A model generated the notes under the pieces. That model had not been told where the DNA came from. It saw only the letters and a list, made by a program, of their open reading frames with translations, and ran no database searches. Below are positions 24,301-32,243 of a stretch of DNA of 43,072 nucleotides, one piece after another (positions within the stretch are counted from its first letter, which is position 1; each line of letters begins with the position of its first letter). The position numbers and the translations under genes are program-made. The stretch is from Phenylobacterium deserti (GTDB taxonomy: Bacteria; Pseudomonadota; Alphaproteobacteria; Caulobacterales; Caulobacteraceae), in contig CAMCIK010000013.1 of NCBI GenBank assembly GCA_945874825.1, positions 1-43,072 on the forward strand, in the 5' to 3' direction.

Positions 24301-25554
24301 ATGGGTGAGGCCTGGATCATTGACGCGGCGCGTACGCCGCGGGGCATCGGCAAGGTGGGCAAGGGTGCCCTGGCGGACTTCCACCCGCAGCACCTGGCCG
24401 CCACCGTCCTGAAGGGCATCGCCCAGCGCAACGACCTCAAGACCGCCGAAGTCGACGACGTGATCTGGGGCACCTCGTCCCAGCGCGGCAAGCAGGGCAA
24501 CGACCTGGGCCGCATGGCCGCCCTCGATGCCGGCTTCGACGTCCGCGCCAGCGGCATGACCCTGGACCGCTTCTGCGGCTCTGGCATCACCACGGTGAAC
24601 CTGGCTGCCGCCCAGATCATGGCGGGCATGGAAGACCTGATCATCGCCGGCGGGACGGAGATGATGTCTTACACCGCCTCTAGCGCCCCGCAGGCCGCCG
24701 CCTTCTTCGACGGCCCGGCCCTGATGGATGCCGGCAACGCCCACCTGCGCAAGCTGCATCCGCAGTCGCACCAGGGCGTCTGCGCCGACGCCATCGCGAC
24801 GCTGGAGAACATTCCCCGCGAAGCCCTGGATGAACTGGCCTATGTCAGCCAGCAACGCGCCGCCCAGGCGATCAAGGAAGGCCGCTTCAGCCGCTCGCTG
24901 GTGCCGGTCCTGAACGAGGACGGCTCGGTGGCCCTCGACCACGAGGAGTTCCCCCGCCCCGAGACCACCCGTGAGGGCCTGGCCTCGCTCAAGGCCTCCT
25001 TCGAGGCCATGGCCAACGTGCCCATGGACAAGGAGGGCACCACCCTGGCCGGCCTGATCCAGCGGGTCTATCCGGACCTGAAGATCACCCACGTCCACCA
25101 TGCCGGTAACTCGTCGGGCGTGGTCGACGGCGCCGCCGCCGTCCTGCTGGCCTCGCCGGACTACGCCCGCCGGAACGGCCTGAAGCCCCGCGCCCGCGTG
25201 GTGGCCATGGCCAACATGGGCGACAGCCCCACCCTGATGCTGAACGCCCCGGTTCCGGCCGCCCACAAGGTGCTGAAGAAGGCCGGCCTGACGGTGGCCG
25301 ACATCGACCTGTGGGAAATCAACGAGGCCTTCGCCGTCGTCGCCGAGAAGTTCATCCGCGACCTCAAGCTCGACCGCGACAAGGTCAATGTGAACGGCGG
25401 CGCCATGGCGCTTGGCCACCCGATCGGCGCCACGGGCTCGATGCTGATCGGCACCATGATTGACGAGCTGGAGCGCCGCGACCTCAAGCGTGGCCTGGTC
25501 ACCATGTGCGCCGCCGGCGGCATGGCCCCGGCCATCATCGTCGAGCGGATGTAA
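24301..25554 (+). CDS. Acetyl-CoA acetyltransferase / thiolase
   Basis: A 417-residue thiolase that cleaves 3-ketoacyl-CoA with CoA, or condenses acyl-CoAs. The acyl-accepting Cys92 lies in LDRFCGSGITTVN, EINEAFAVVAEKF and the NVNGGAMALGHPIGATGS loop with His373 are intact, and the base Cys403 lies in MCAAGGMAPA. The start at 24301 (MGEAWIIDAARTPRG) follows GGGAGACGCAAG; longer in-frame extensions would run through the divergent DUF3297 gene. Immediately after its stop comes the stub of an acyl-CoA dehydrogenase, which once probably formed a beta-oxidation operon with it. Length is slightly above the usual 390-400. Confidence 0.93.
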   Translation: MGEAWIIDAARTPRGIGKVGKGALADFHPQHLAATVLKGIAQRNDLKTAEVDDVIWGTSSQRGKQGNDLGRMAALDAGFDVRASGMTLDRFCGSGITTVNLAAAQIMAGMEDLIIAGGTEMMSYTASSAPQAAAFFDGPALMDAGNAHLRKLHPQSHQGVCADAIATLENIPREALDELAYVSQQRAAQAIKEGRFSRSLVPVLNEDGSVALDHEEFPRPETTREGLASLKASFEAMANVPMDKEGTTLAGLIQRVYPDLKITHVHHAGNSSGVVDGAAAVLLASPDYARRNGLKPRARVVAMANMGDSPTLMLNAPVPAAHKVLKKAGLTVADIDLWEINEAFAVVAEKFIRDLKLDRDKVNVNGGAMALGHPIGATGSMLIGTMIDELERRDLKRGLVTMCAAGGMAPAIIVERM

Positions 25555-25559
25555 GGCCC

Positions 25560-25712
25560 GTGGACCTCGCCTTCCGGGACGAGGTCCTCACCTTCCTGGA
25601 CCGGGAGCTGACCCCGGACCTTCGCGCCCGCGGGCGGGCCATGACCCGCGTCTGCGCCGACCACGCCACGGCATGGCCTGGCAGAGGAAGCTGCATGCCT
25701 GGGGCTGTGAGC
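25560..25712 (+). pseudogene. Remnant of acyl-CoA dehydrogenase N-terminus, frameshifted
   Basis: Six bases after the thiolase stop, a GTG at 25560 opens a frame reading VDLAFRDEVLTFLDRELT, then PDLRARGRAMTRVCADHAT. Near 25672 the match moves to another frame as MAWQRKLHAWG. Together these follow the first 50 residues of FadE-type dehydrogenases (FREEV..FL...L....L....R.T....D......WQR.LH..GW). After about 25712 similarity ends and no flavin- or substrate-binding domain follows; the amidohydrolase starts at 25785. The frameshift plus deletion mark a decayed gene. Confidence 0.72.
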
Positions 25713-25784
25713 CCCCGCCTTGCCGCCGCGCCGTCGCCGCCGCATAGTCTTCGACAAGAAACGACATCCCCGGAGGAGACGACC

Positions 25785-26987
25785 ATGGCCTACGCGCCTG
25801 CGGACCGCGACATCTATGACGCCGACAGCCACATCATGGAGCTGCCGGACTTCCTGAAGCGCTATGCCGACCCCGGCCTGCGGGACGAGATCCCCGAGGT
25901 GTCCTACTCGGCCTCCATCGTCACCGACGAAGAGGTGGCGGTGATCATGGACCAGGGCGGGAAGCACAGCGCCGAGCACGTGGCGGCGCAGGTGGCCCTG
26001 GGCGACGCCTTGATCGAGAAGTCCAAGGAGATCCAGGCCCTCGGGGCCTTCGACGCCTCCGACCGGCGGACCGCCATGGACCTCTTGGGCTTCCGCAAGC
26101 AGCTGGTCTTCGCCACCCATAGCCTGCGCATGCCCTTCTCGCCGTCGAGCAAGCTGGAGAGCCGGCTGCGCTATGGCGCGACCCGGGCGCACAACCGGCA
26201 CATGATCGACTTCTGCGCCGCCGACGACCGGCTGATGGGCGTGGCCGCCATTCCGCTGGACGACCCGGAGCTGGCCCTGAAGGAGCTGGACTTCGTGCTC
26301 GCCAGCAACCTCAAGGCCGTGTGGGTGCCGCACCGGGCGCCGCTGGACCGCTCTCCGGGCCACATCGACTTCGATCCCTTCTGGGCAAGGATGGCCGAGG
26401 CCGGGATGCCCTTCGTCCTGCACGTGGGCGGCGCGCCCCTGCAGCTGGCCAAGTCTTGGATGAACAATGGCCGGCCGCCCACCAAGGACTGGCTCGGCGG
26501 AGGTGAGAACCTGCGCACGAAGGATGTTGCCCTGCTGCACGAGGGCCCGGAGCAGTTCCTGACCATGATGATCCTGGACGGGGTCCTGCATCGCAATCCG
26601 GGCCTGAAGGGCGCCGCCGTGGAGCTGGGCGCCGGCTGGGTTCCAGAGCTTCTGCGCCGCCTGGACTGGGTGGTGAAGCACTGGAGCCGGAACGACGCCA
26701 ACCTGCAGGGCCTGAACCGCACGCCGTCCGAGCAGATCACCCAGCAGCTGGCCTTCACCCCCTTCGTCTTCGAGGAGGTGGGCAACTTCATCGACCAGTC
26801 GAACGAGGACCTCTACCTGTTCTCCAGCGACTATCCGCATATCGAGGGCGGCCGGAACCCGATCGGCCGCTTCGAGGCTTCGCTCGGCGAGCGCCCGGCG
26901 AGCGTGCGCGACAAGTTCTATGCGGAGAACTTCCTGCGCATCTTCCCGAACGCGCGGGTGGACCGGCGGGCCACCGAGGTCGCCTGA
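25785..26987 (+). CDS. Amidohydrolase-2 family metal-dependent hydrolase
   Basis: A 400-residue TIM-barrel protein of the amidohydrolase-2 type, which includes decarboxylases and hydrolases of aromatic acids. It has the N-terminal metal motif DADSHIMELP (DxH form), AHNRHMIDFCAADDRLMGV, AEAGMPFVLHVGG with a further His, and the late DLYLFSSDYPHIEGGRNP holding the conserved Asp. The start at 25785 is preceded by GGAGGAG. Relatives often sit in aromatic or steroid catabolism clusters, consistent with the nearby P450, crotonase and thiolase genes, but the substrate is unknown. Confidence 0.88.
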   Translation: MAYAPADRDIYDADSHIMELPDFLKRYADPGLRDEIPEVSYSASIVTDEEVAVIMDQGGKHSAEHVAAQVALGDALIEKSKEIQALGAFDASDRRTAMDLLGFRKQLVFATHSLRMPFSPSSKLESRLRYGATRAHNRHMIDFCAADDRLMGVAAIPLDDPELALKELDFVLASNLKAVWVPHRAPLDRSPGHIDFDPFWARMAEAGMPFVLHVGGAPLQLAKSWMNNGRPPTKDWLGGGENLRTKDVALLHEGPEQFLTMMILDGVLHRNPGLKGAAVELGAGWVPELLRRLDWVVKHWSRNDANLQGLNRTPSEQITQQLAFTPFVFEEVGNFIDQSNEDLYLFSSDYPHIEGGRNPIGRFEASLGERPASVRDKFYAENFLRIFPNARVDRRATEVA

Positions 26988-27188
26988 CGGGGCTGTCCCA
27001 TAAGTTTTATGCTTATTTCTTGGTGAAGGTGTTATTTTCGACAAATCGGACCAGCTGACTGTGGGAGAGGGGTCTAGAACCCCGCCCGCACAGGGGGGCG
27101 ACGGAGAGGCAATCTGACAGAGTGGGTTGCCCCTCGATCAAAGTTATTGCTTAGTAATCTCTCTGACCTCTGAAACCAGGAAGGCTTC
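26988..27188. promoter_or_regulatory. AT-rich intergenic region before the HhH/OmpA module
   Basis: This 201-base gap is far richer in A and T than its surroundings (27000-27055 especially). It holds inverted repeats ATAAG/CTTAT (27000-27016, then TTCTTGG) and GGGGT-CTAGA-ACCCC (27069-27083), and a second AT-rich patch at 27135-27165 just before the first gene. The first may be a weak terminator for the amidohydrolase; the patches probably include the module promoter, but no clear -35/-10 pair was found. Confidence 0.4.
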
Positions 27189-27611
27189 ATGATTAATCTC
27201 ATTCTCTGCAACCTCTGGTGGCTTCTGCTCGGCGGGCTCCTCGGCTGGCTGGCCAGCTGGCTGCTTGGCCGCCCCCGCTTCACCGGCGGCACGGTCGCTT
27301 CCGCCCCGGGTATCGACCAAGCTACGGCCAAGGCCGCCGGCTATGTGGTCAGCGGCACTGACAACCTCGAAATCATCGAGGGCGTGGGTCCGAAGATCGC
27401 CCACCTCCTGCGCTCCAATGGCGTGGGCACCTTCGCCCTGCTGGCCGCGGCCAGCCAGCCGGCTCTGTTGGCCATCCTCAAGAAGGGCGGGCCTGCCTAC
27501 GACATCGCCAACCCCGAGACCTGGCCTGAACAGGCTGGCCTCGCGGCGAAGAACCGCTGGCAGGACCTGCGCAACCTGCAGGAACGCCTCGACGCCGGCG
27601 TTCGGCGCTGA
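27189..27611 (+). CDS. Membrane-anchored helix-hairpin-helix protein
   Basis: A 140-residue protein with one N-terminal membrane helix (residues about 3-26, Trp/Leu-rich) followed by basic RPRF, which predicts a cytosolic C-terminus. The rest carries a helix-hairpin-helix-like segment, DNLEIIEGVGPKIAHLLRSN (58-77), then GVGTFALLAAASQPALLAIL and a family-typical tail with NPETWPEQAGLAAKNRW and DLRNLQERL. These blocks belong to the group annotated as predicted flap-endonuclease-1-like; no nuclease residues are evident. AGGAAGG lies before the ATG. An OmpA-domain gene follows after 18 bases and both end at the same terminator, so they form one unit. The role is unknown. Confidence 0.78.
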   Translation: MINLILCNLWWLLLGGLLGWLASWLLGRPRFTGGTVASAPGIDQATAKAAGYVVSGTDNLEIIEGVGPKIAHLLRSNGVGTFALLAAASQPALLAILKKGGPAYDIANPETWPEQAGLAAKNRWQDLRNLQERLDAGVRR

Positions 27612-27629
27612 TTGAAGGAGACCTGACCC

Positions 27630-28175
27630 ATGTCCGATTATAACTCGAACCAAAACACCATCTACACCTCCAACTCCGTTAACAGCGCGCTCTCCTCCTG
27701 GAACCGCCTGCACCAGATCGTTGCCGCCGTCCTGGCCCTGCTCCTGCCCATCCTTTGGATGACGGGGATCGCCACGCCGCGCGGTACCTGTCCGGCAGCG
27801 GCTCCGGCTGCGGCTCCTGAAGTGGCTGCGATCGCTGCAGCTCCGGTTGTCGAGGCTGCGGCCCCGCCCGCCACACGGCTGTATTTCGACGTCGATGTCT
27901 CTGACAAGATCGCCGAGGGCACGGCGCTCCTGGAGCCGATCGTCGCCTGGCTGGCGGCCAACCCGACGGCCCGCGCTGTCGTGACCGGCTACCATGATCC
28001 GACCGGAACGGCGGGACATAACCATGACCTGGCCAAGTCCCGGGCCCAGACCGTGCAGGCCGCCCTCGTGGCTGCTGGCGTCGCTGCGGACCGTATCGAC
28101 CTGGTGAAGCCGGTTTCAACCGATGGCGGCGGCGACCTCAAGGAAGCCCGGCGCGTCGAAGTCAGCGTGAAATAA
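27630..28175 (+). CDS. Inner-membrane-anchored OmpA-domain (peptidoglycan-binding) protein
   Basis: A 181-residue protein in three parts: an Asn/Ser-rich cytosolic head of about 28 residues, one membrane helix (HQIVAAVLALLLPILWMTGI, about 28-48), then an Ala/Pro linker (residues about 55-85) and a C-terminal OmpA/MotB-like domain. That domain has TRLYFDVDVSDKI, VVTGYHDPTGTAGHNHDLAKSRA (with the Asp and Arg positions that bind diaminopimelate in OmpA) and a short tail ending ARRVEVSVK. There is no beta-barrel or lipobox, so it would tie the inner membrane to the wall. AAGGAG precedes its ATG. It is the second gene of the HhH module. Confidence 0.82.
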   Translation: MSDYNSNQNTIYTSNSVNSALSSWNRLHQIVAAVLALLLPILWMTGIATPRGTCPAAAPAAAPEVAAIAAAPVVEAAAPPATRLYFDVDVSDKIAEGTALLEPIVAWLAANPTARAVVTGYHDPTGTAGHNHDLAKSRAQTVQAALVAAGVAADRIDLVKPVSTDGGGDLKEARRVEVSVK

Positions 28176-28185
28176 GGTGAAGACG

Positions 28186-28208
28186 CCAGCCGCCTTCGGG
28201 TGGCTGGC
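28186..28208 (+). terminator. Hairpin just after the OmpA-domain gene
   Basis: GCCAGCCGCC and GGTGGCTGGC form a ten-pair stem (one G-T) around TTC. No T-run follows, so alone it may protect the 3' end; the true terminator lies 20 bases further. Confidence 0.5.
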
Positions 28209-28226
28209 GATCTCCACCGACGGAGG

Positions 28227-28257
28227 GCCTCGGGTTCAAGAACCCGGGGCTTTTCTG
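28227..28257 (+). terminator. Intrinsic terminator of the HhH/OmpA unit
   Basis: GCCTCGGGTTC pairs with GAACCCGGGGC (one G-T pair) around a tight loop at 28227-28250, followed by TTTTCTG. It lacks a T-run on the minus strand, so it serves the plus-strand module only. Confidence 0.85.
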
Positions 28258-28268
28258 TATCTGGCGAC

Positions 28269-29036
28269 TCAGGCGTTGCGCGCCATCAGGCCGCCATCCA
28301 CAGGGATGGTGACGCCAGTGATGAAGCTGGCGGCGGGGAGGCAGAGGCTAACGGTCATGTGGCCGACCTCGGCCGGGTCGCCGTAGCGGCCGAGGGCGGT
28401 CCGGCGCCTGGCGTAGGTGGCCCGGTCCGCGTCGGGTATCCGGTCGGTCATCCCGGTGAGGATGGGGCCGGGACAGATGCAGTTCACCGTGATCCCTTCC
28501 TTGCCCAGTTCGACCGCAAGGGCCCGGGTCAGGCCGGTGACGCCCGCCTTGGCGGCGGCGTAGGGGCTGTCGCGGCTGGTCGCGCCAAGCGCCTCCGTAG
28601 AGGCGATGTTGACGATCCGCGGAGCCTTTGACCGACGAAGCCAGGGCAGGGCGGTGCGGATAGTCACCTGATGGGCGGTGAGCATGACCGCCAGGGACTT
28701 CGCCCAGACGGCATCGTAATCCGGGGAGTCGATGGGGCTGAAGGCCGAGATGCCTGCGTTATTGACCAGAATGTCTAGACCGCCGAACCGGTCGGCGACG
28801 GCGGCCACGACGGTGCGGACCTGATCGGCGTCGGACACATCCAGGGCCCAAGCCTGGGCGGAGCCGCCGGCCTGCCGGATGGCCTCAGCCGTCGTCTCCG
28901 CTGTCCCGGCGTTGAAGTCGGTCACCGCGACATGGGCACCCTCGGCACCAAAGATCTCGGCGGTGGCGCGACCCATGCCGGAACCCGCCCCGGTGACGAG
29001 GGCGATGGACCCCTTGAGCGAGCGGCTGAGCGACAT
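28269..29036 (-). CDS. Short-chain dehydrogenase/reductase (classical SDR)
   Basis: A 255-residue NAD(P)-dependent oxidoreductase. The cofactor motif TGAGSGMGRA is near residue 14, an Asp at the end of beta-2 (VAVTDFN) points to NAD(H), LVNNAGISAF follows, and the active site is Ser in NIASTEALG with YAAAK after it. The C-terminal GVTIPVDGGLMARNA is typical of the FabG-like branch. The substrate is unknown. The start at 29036 has GGAG upstream; an in-frame ATG at 29219 would run through the neighbouring gene. It ends just beyond the terminator of the convergent OmpA-domain gene. Confidence 0.92.
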   Translation of the reverse strand: MSLSRSLKGSIALVTGAGSGMGRATAEIFGAEGAHVAVTDFNAGTAETTAEAIRQAGGSAQAWALDVSDADQVRTVVAAVADRFGGLDILVNNAGISAFSPIDSPDYDAVWAKSLAVMLTAHQVTIRTALPWLRRSKAPRIVNIASTEALGATSRDSPYAAAKAGVTGLTRALAVELGKEGITVNCICPGPILTGMTDRIPDADRATYARRRTALGRYGDPAEVGHMTVSLCLPAASFITGVTIPVDGGLMARNA

Positions 29037-29115
29037 GGGGGACTCCGGAGACAGCTGGGATCCGGAGATTGGACCGGGTTGGCGGGCCGTCACAAGTCCG
29101 AAGGGCGGTTGGCCG

Positions 29116-29508
29116 TCAGGTCGCCGACGTCGTGTAGGTGACGTAGCCACGCTCGACCATACGACGCAGGGCCTCGTAGACGCTGGACAGCTCTTCGTAG
29201 CGGCTGCGCAGCTCGGCAAGGCGCATCACCTGGCGGGTCTCGAATCCGGAGGGATTCTCGGCCATGTCCAGGGCCTCCTTGACCCACTGGGCACGGGCCA
29301 GGGCCGCCGCGACGGCGAGCCTCTGGAACTTCTCGGCGTCCGCGCTGCCGAGGGCGGTGTGGATCACCTCTCGGTTCGAGGCGAACACTGTGTAGTCGAT
29401 ATGCTCGAGCTGTCCGCGCAGGCGACGCTGGGCGGTGAGGTCCATATCCTCCTGGGGCTCAAAGTGATCAGAGCTGTAACGCGTGAAGCCGGACTTGCGG
29501 GTCGACAT
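29116..29508 (-). CDS. Conserved hypothetical helical protein
   Basis: A 130-residue protein that I do not recognise. After a polar head (MSTRKSGFTRYSSDHFEPQE) it is almost wholly helical, with heptad-like segments around TAQRRLRGQLEHIDYTVFAS and MRLAELRSRYEELSSVYEAL, so a coiled-coil dimer is plausible. There is no signal peptide or membrane segment. The start at 29508 has GGGAGAGAG upstream; a longer in-frame start at 29733 would overlap the divergent GST gene. A near-consensus CtrA box lies about 60 bases upstream. It is separated from the SDR gene by 79 bases. No function is claimed. Confidence 0.75.
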   Translation of the reverse strand: MSTRKSGFTRYSSDHFEPQEDMDLTAQRRLRGQLEHIDYTVFASNREVIHTALGSADAEKFQRLAVAAALARAQWVKEALDMAENPSGFETRQVMRLAELRSRYEELSSVYEALRRMVERGYVTYTTSAT

Positions 29509-29565
29509 GTCGCTCTCTCCCGCGGGGCGAATCTCTGCTCCGCGGATCGAGATTGCCCGCGCGGC

Positions 29566-29581
29566 GTTAACTTTCAATTGA
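29566..29581 (-). promoter_or_regulatory. Candidate CtrA-binding site
   Basis: On the minus strand TCAA-TTGAAAG-TTAAC matches the CtrA box TTAA-N7-TTAAC with one mismatch. It lies 58 bases upstream of the hypothetical-protein start on that strand, where CtrA boxes usually overlap the -35. Such short motifs arise by chance, so confidence is low. Confidence 0.3.
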
Positions 29582-29708
29582 AACCCGCCCGAGACCTCGC
29601 GGGCGGTTACTGCGCGAGTTGAAACCGGTCTGGACGCCGACGCCGCCCGGGGGCAATTACGAGCCTCAGTCCTGGGGCGGACCTGCCACCCCGATATGGG
29701 AGCCGGAT

Positions 29709-30335
29709 ATGCTGGAACTGGTGATCGGATCAAAGCGGTGGTCGAGCTGGTCGCTGCGGCCCTGGCTGGCGCTCAGGCGCACCGGCGCACCCTTCCACGA
29801 GCGCCTGATCCGCCTCTACCAGGCGGAAGGCGAGACCCGCGCGCAGATCCTGCCGCACTCCCCCTCTGGCCGGGTGCCCGCCCTGAAGACGGGCACCCTC
29901 GTGATCCCGGAGTCACTGGCCATCTGCGAGTACCTGGCCGAGGCCTTTCCCGGGGCAAGGCTGTGGCCTGAAAATCCGGCCCTCCGGGCGTTGGGTCGGG
30001 CCGCCGCCAGCGAGATGCACGCTGGCTTCCGCGCCCTGCGCCTGGAATGCCCCATGGATCTCGCCCGGGAACCCGCGCCAGCGGCCCTTTCGGGGGACGC
30101 CCTTGCAGATATCAACCGGGTGCGGGGGCTCTGGAGCGACCTCCTCGGCCGTAGTGGCGGGCCCTTCCTGCTGGGAGACTGGTCGATCGCCGACGCCTTC
30201 TTCGCGCCGGTTGCGACCCGGTTCCGGACCTACGCGATCGAGGCGGGCTCGCCGGAACTGGCGGACTATATGGACCGGCTCCTGAATTGGCCGGACCTCC
30301 TGGAGTGGGAGGCGGCGGGGCACCTGGAGACCTGA
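29709..30335 (+). CDS. Glutathione S-transferase family protein
   Basis: A 208-residue GST with SKRWSSWSLRPWLALRRTG at the N-terminal active-site loop, the cis-proline in GRVPALKTG, and the glutathione-binding ESLAICEYLAE. The C-terminal helical domain has GPFLLGDWSIADAFFAPVATR. It is from a different subgroup than the other GST in this window. Start choice is by family comparison (MLELVIGSK at 29709). It diverges from the hypothetical gene and converges on the VOC gene, so it is probably a single-gene transcript. The substrate is unknown. Confidence 0.9.
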   Translation: MLELVIGSKRWSSWSLRPWLALRRTGAPFHERLIRLYQAEGETRAQILPHSPSGRVPALKTGTLVIPESLAICEYLAEAFPGARLWPENPALRALGRAAASEMHAGFRALRLECPMDLAREPAPAALSGDALADINRVRGLWSDLLGRSGGPFLLGDWSIADAFFAPVATRFRTYAIEAGSPELADYMDRLLNWPDLLEWEAAGHLET

Positions 30336-30361
30336 TCCCCAGGGCCCGCCGCCGACACCTG

Positions 30362-30727
30362 TCAGCCCATCTTGTAGACGCAGACCTTGTTGCCCTCTGT
30401 GTCCCGGAAATAGGCACCGTAGAAGGTGGGCATGCGCTCACCGGGCGGACCCTCGCAGATCCCGCCATTGGCCAGGGCCGCGGCGTGGACCTGATCCACG
30501 ACCTCCCGGCTGGCAGCGGAAATCGCGGGCATGACCCCGTTGCCGGGGCTCGCCGCTTCCTTGTCGTAGGGGATACAGACGCCGATCATGGCTCCGGTGC
30601 CGTTGGAATAGAGCTCCATCCGCTCGCCGGACATGGCCGGTCGGGCGCCCAGGGGTTCGAGGGTCTTTCGGTAGAAGGTCTTGGCGCGTTCGAAGTCGTT
30701 GGCGCCAAGCGTGACGTAACCGAGCAT
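30362..30727 (-). CDS. VOC (glyoxalase/dioxygenase-fold) family protein
   Basis: A 121-residue single-module VOC protein starting MLGYVTLGANDFERAKTFYR, with AYFRDTEGNKVCVYKMG at the end, the usual final strand of the fold. The family includes glyoxalases, antibiotic-resistance proteins and dioxygenases. Metal ligands cannot be assigned safely; a Tyr-for-His at the first ligand position and Thr/Glu near the end would make a classical metal site doubtful. It follows the photolyase gene by 28 bases and may be the last gene of that transcript. Confidence 0.85.
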   Translation of the reverse strand: MLGYVTLGANDFERAKTFYRKTLEPLGARPAMSGERMELYSNGTGAMIGVCIPYDKEAASPGNGVMPAISAASREVVDQVHAAALANGGICEGPPGERMPTFYGAYFRDTEGNKVCVYKMG

Positions 30728-30755
30728 TTTGGAATCTCCATTTCGGGATTGCAGT

Positions 30756-32198
30756 CTATCGTCCCCGCAGCCGCGCGTAAGCCTCAAGCGCCCGGGCCCG
30801 GGCAAATTCGTGGTCGACGATCGGTGCGGGGTAGTCCCGACCGAGCCGCAGGCCGGAGGCCTCCAGGACCATGGGCGGAGCCGTCCAGGGGGCGTGAAGC
30901 CATTTGTCGGGCAGGCGGGCGATCTCGGGGACCCAGCGGCGGACGTATCGCCCGTCCGTGTCGAACCGGGTGCCCTGGGCCATGGGGCTGAAGATACGGA
31001 AATAGGGTGCCGCATCCGCCCCGCAGCCAGCCACCCACTGCCAGTTCCCCGCATTCGAGGCATGGTCGGCGTCCACCAGGGTATCCCAGAACCAGGCCTC
31101 GCCCTGCCGCCAGTCGACGAGGAGGTGCTTGGCCAGAAAGGAGGCGCAGATCATCCGGACCCGGTTGTGCATCCACCCGGTGGTCCAGAGCTCCCGCATA
31201 CCCGCATCTACGATGGGGTAGCCCGTCAGGCCCTGGCGCCAGGCCGCGAGACCGGAATCGTCCTGCGCCCATTGGAAGGCCTCGAAGCGCGGATCGAAGC
31301 TGGACTTCGCCAGGTCGGTGTCGCGGGCGCTGATCTGGGCGTTGAACTCGCGCCAGCCGAGCTCGGCGAGAAACTTCTCTGCGTCGGCCTCGGGCGCCGC
31401 CCCCCGCTCGACCGCCGTGAGGGCACCGCGCCAGAGGGCGAAGGGGCTGATCTCTCCGAAATGCAGGTGCGCAGACAGCCGCGAGGCGCCGGGCTCTGCC
31501 GGGAAATCCCGCGCCCGGCCATAGCCCGCGAGCCCACCGGACAGGAAAGCGCCCAGCCGGGTGCGGGCACCTGCCTCGCCCGGGCTCCAGTCGGAGAAGC
31601 CCTTCGACCAGTCCGGGGCGGTGGGGTGCAGGCCCCAGGAGCGGAGCGACTCCGAGGCTGGCCAGGCCTCCGGCGCCGGAAGCGTGCCGGGTGCCTCTGT
31701 GCGCGCCGGCGGGGAGATCTGCGGGCGGGCGGCTCGCCAGAAGGGCGTGAAGACGCCGAAGGCCCCGCCCGTGCGGGTCCGGACCTGGTCGGGGCGTAGC
31801 AGGTGGCCACCGTTCCAGCGCCCGACCTTCATGCCCTCTGCCTCGAGCCTGGCGGCGAGACGCTCGTCGCGGGCTGCGAGCCCCGGGTCGAAGAGGTCGT
31901 TCCAGTGGACGATCCGGGCGCCGGTCTCGGCGGCGAGGGCAGGGAGGACGACGGCGGGGTCCCCCTGCCTCAGGATGAGGCGCGATCCCCGGGCCTCAAG
32001 GTCAGCGGCGAGGGCCGCGAGGGAGTGGTTCAGCCACCACAGCGAGGCTGCGCCGGGCGGCCGGACCTCGGGACCGGGGTCGAGGATGAAGACCGGGAGG
32101 AGTCCGCGGCCTGAAACGGCGTCAGACAGGGCCGCTGCCAGGGCGGGATTGTCAAAAAGGCGCAGGTCGCGCCGGAACCAGAGCAGGACCGGTGTCAT
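30756..32198 (-). CDS. phrB: Deoxyribodipyrimidine photolyase (CPD photolyase)
   Basis: A 480-residue FAD enzyme that splits cyclobutane pyrimidine dimers with blue light. The N-terminal antenna domain opens LLWFRRDLRLFDNPALA. The FAD domain has RLSAHLHFGEISPFALW, LGWREFNAQI, GYPIVDAGMRELWTTGWMHN, RVRMICASFLAKHL and DADHASNAGNWQWVAG, which carries residues of the electron-transfer and FAD site. These features are of class I photolyases rather than FeS-BCP cryptochromes. The EAL gene ends 45 bases upstream and the VOC gene follows after 28, all on one strand. Confidence 0.95.
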   Translation of the reverse strand: MTPVLLWFRRDLRLFDNPALAAALSDAVSGRGLLPVFILDPGPEVRPPGAASLWWLNHSLAALAADLEARGSRLILRQGDPAVVLPALAAETGARIVHWNDLFDPGLAARDERLAARLEAEGMKVGRWNGGHLLRPDQVRTRTGGAFGVFTPFWRAARPQISPPARTEAPGTLPAPEAWPASESLRSWGLHPTAPDWSKGFSDWSPGEAGARTRLGAFLSGGLAGYGRARDFPAEPGASRLSAHLHFGEISPFALWRGALTAVERGAAPEADAEKFLAELGWREFNAQISARDTDLAKSSFDPRFEAFQWAQDDSGLAAWRQGLTGYPIVDAGMRELWTTGWMHNRVRMICASFLAKHLLVDWRQGEAWFWDTLVDADHASNAGNWQWVAGCGADAAPYFRIFSPMAQGTRFDTDGRYVRRWVPEIARLPDKWLHAPWTAPPMVLEASGLRLGRDYPAPIVDHEFARARALEAYARLRGR

Positions 32199-32243
32199 GG
32201 CGTCTCCATGCGCCAGGCCGGCGGGGTCTGGCAACGGCCACCT

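Noticed and set aside
25506..25784. Amidohydrolase starting upstream at 25506
   Set aside because: That frame would include the thiolase end and the acyl-CoA dehydrogenase stub; GGAGGAG before 25785 and family comparison fix the start.
20468..27000. Biosynthetic gene cluster for a natural product
   Set aside because: A P450, LLM oxygenase and thioesterase are present, but there is no polyketide, peptide, terpene or RiPP core enzyme; a catabolic reading fits better.
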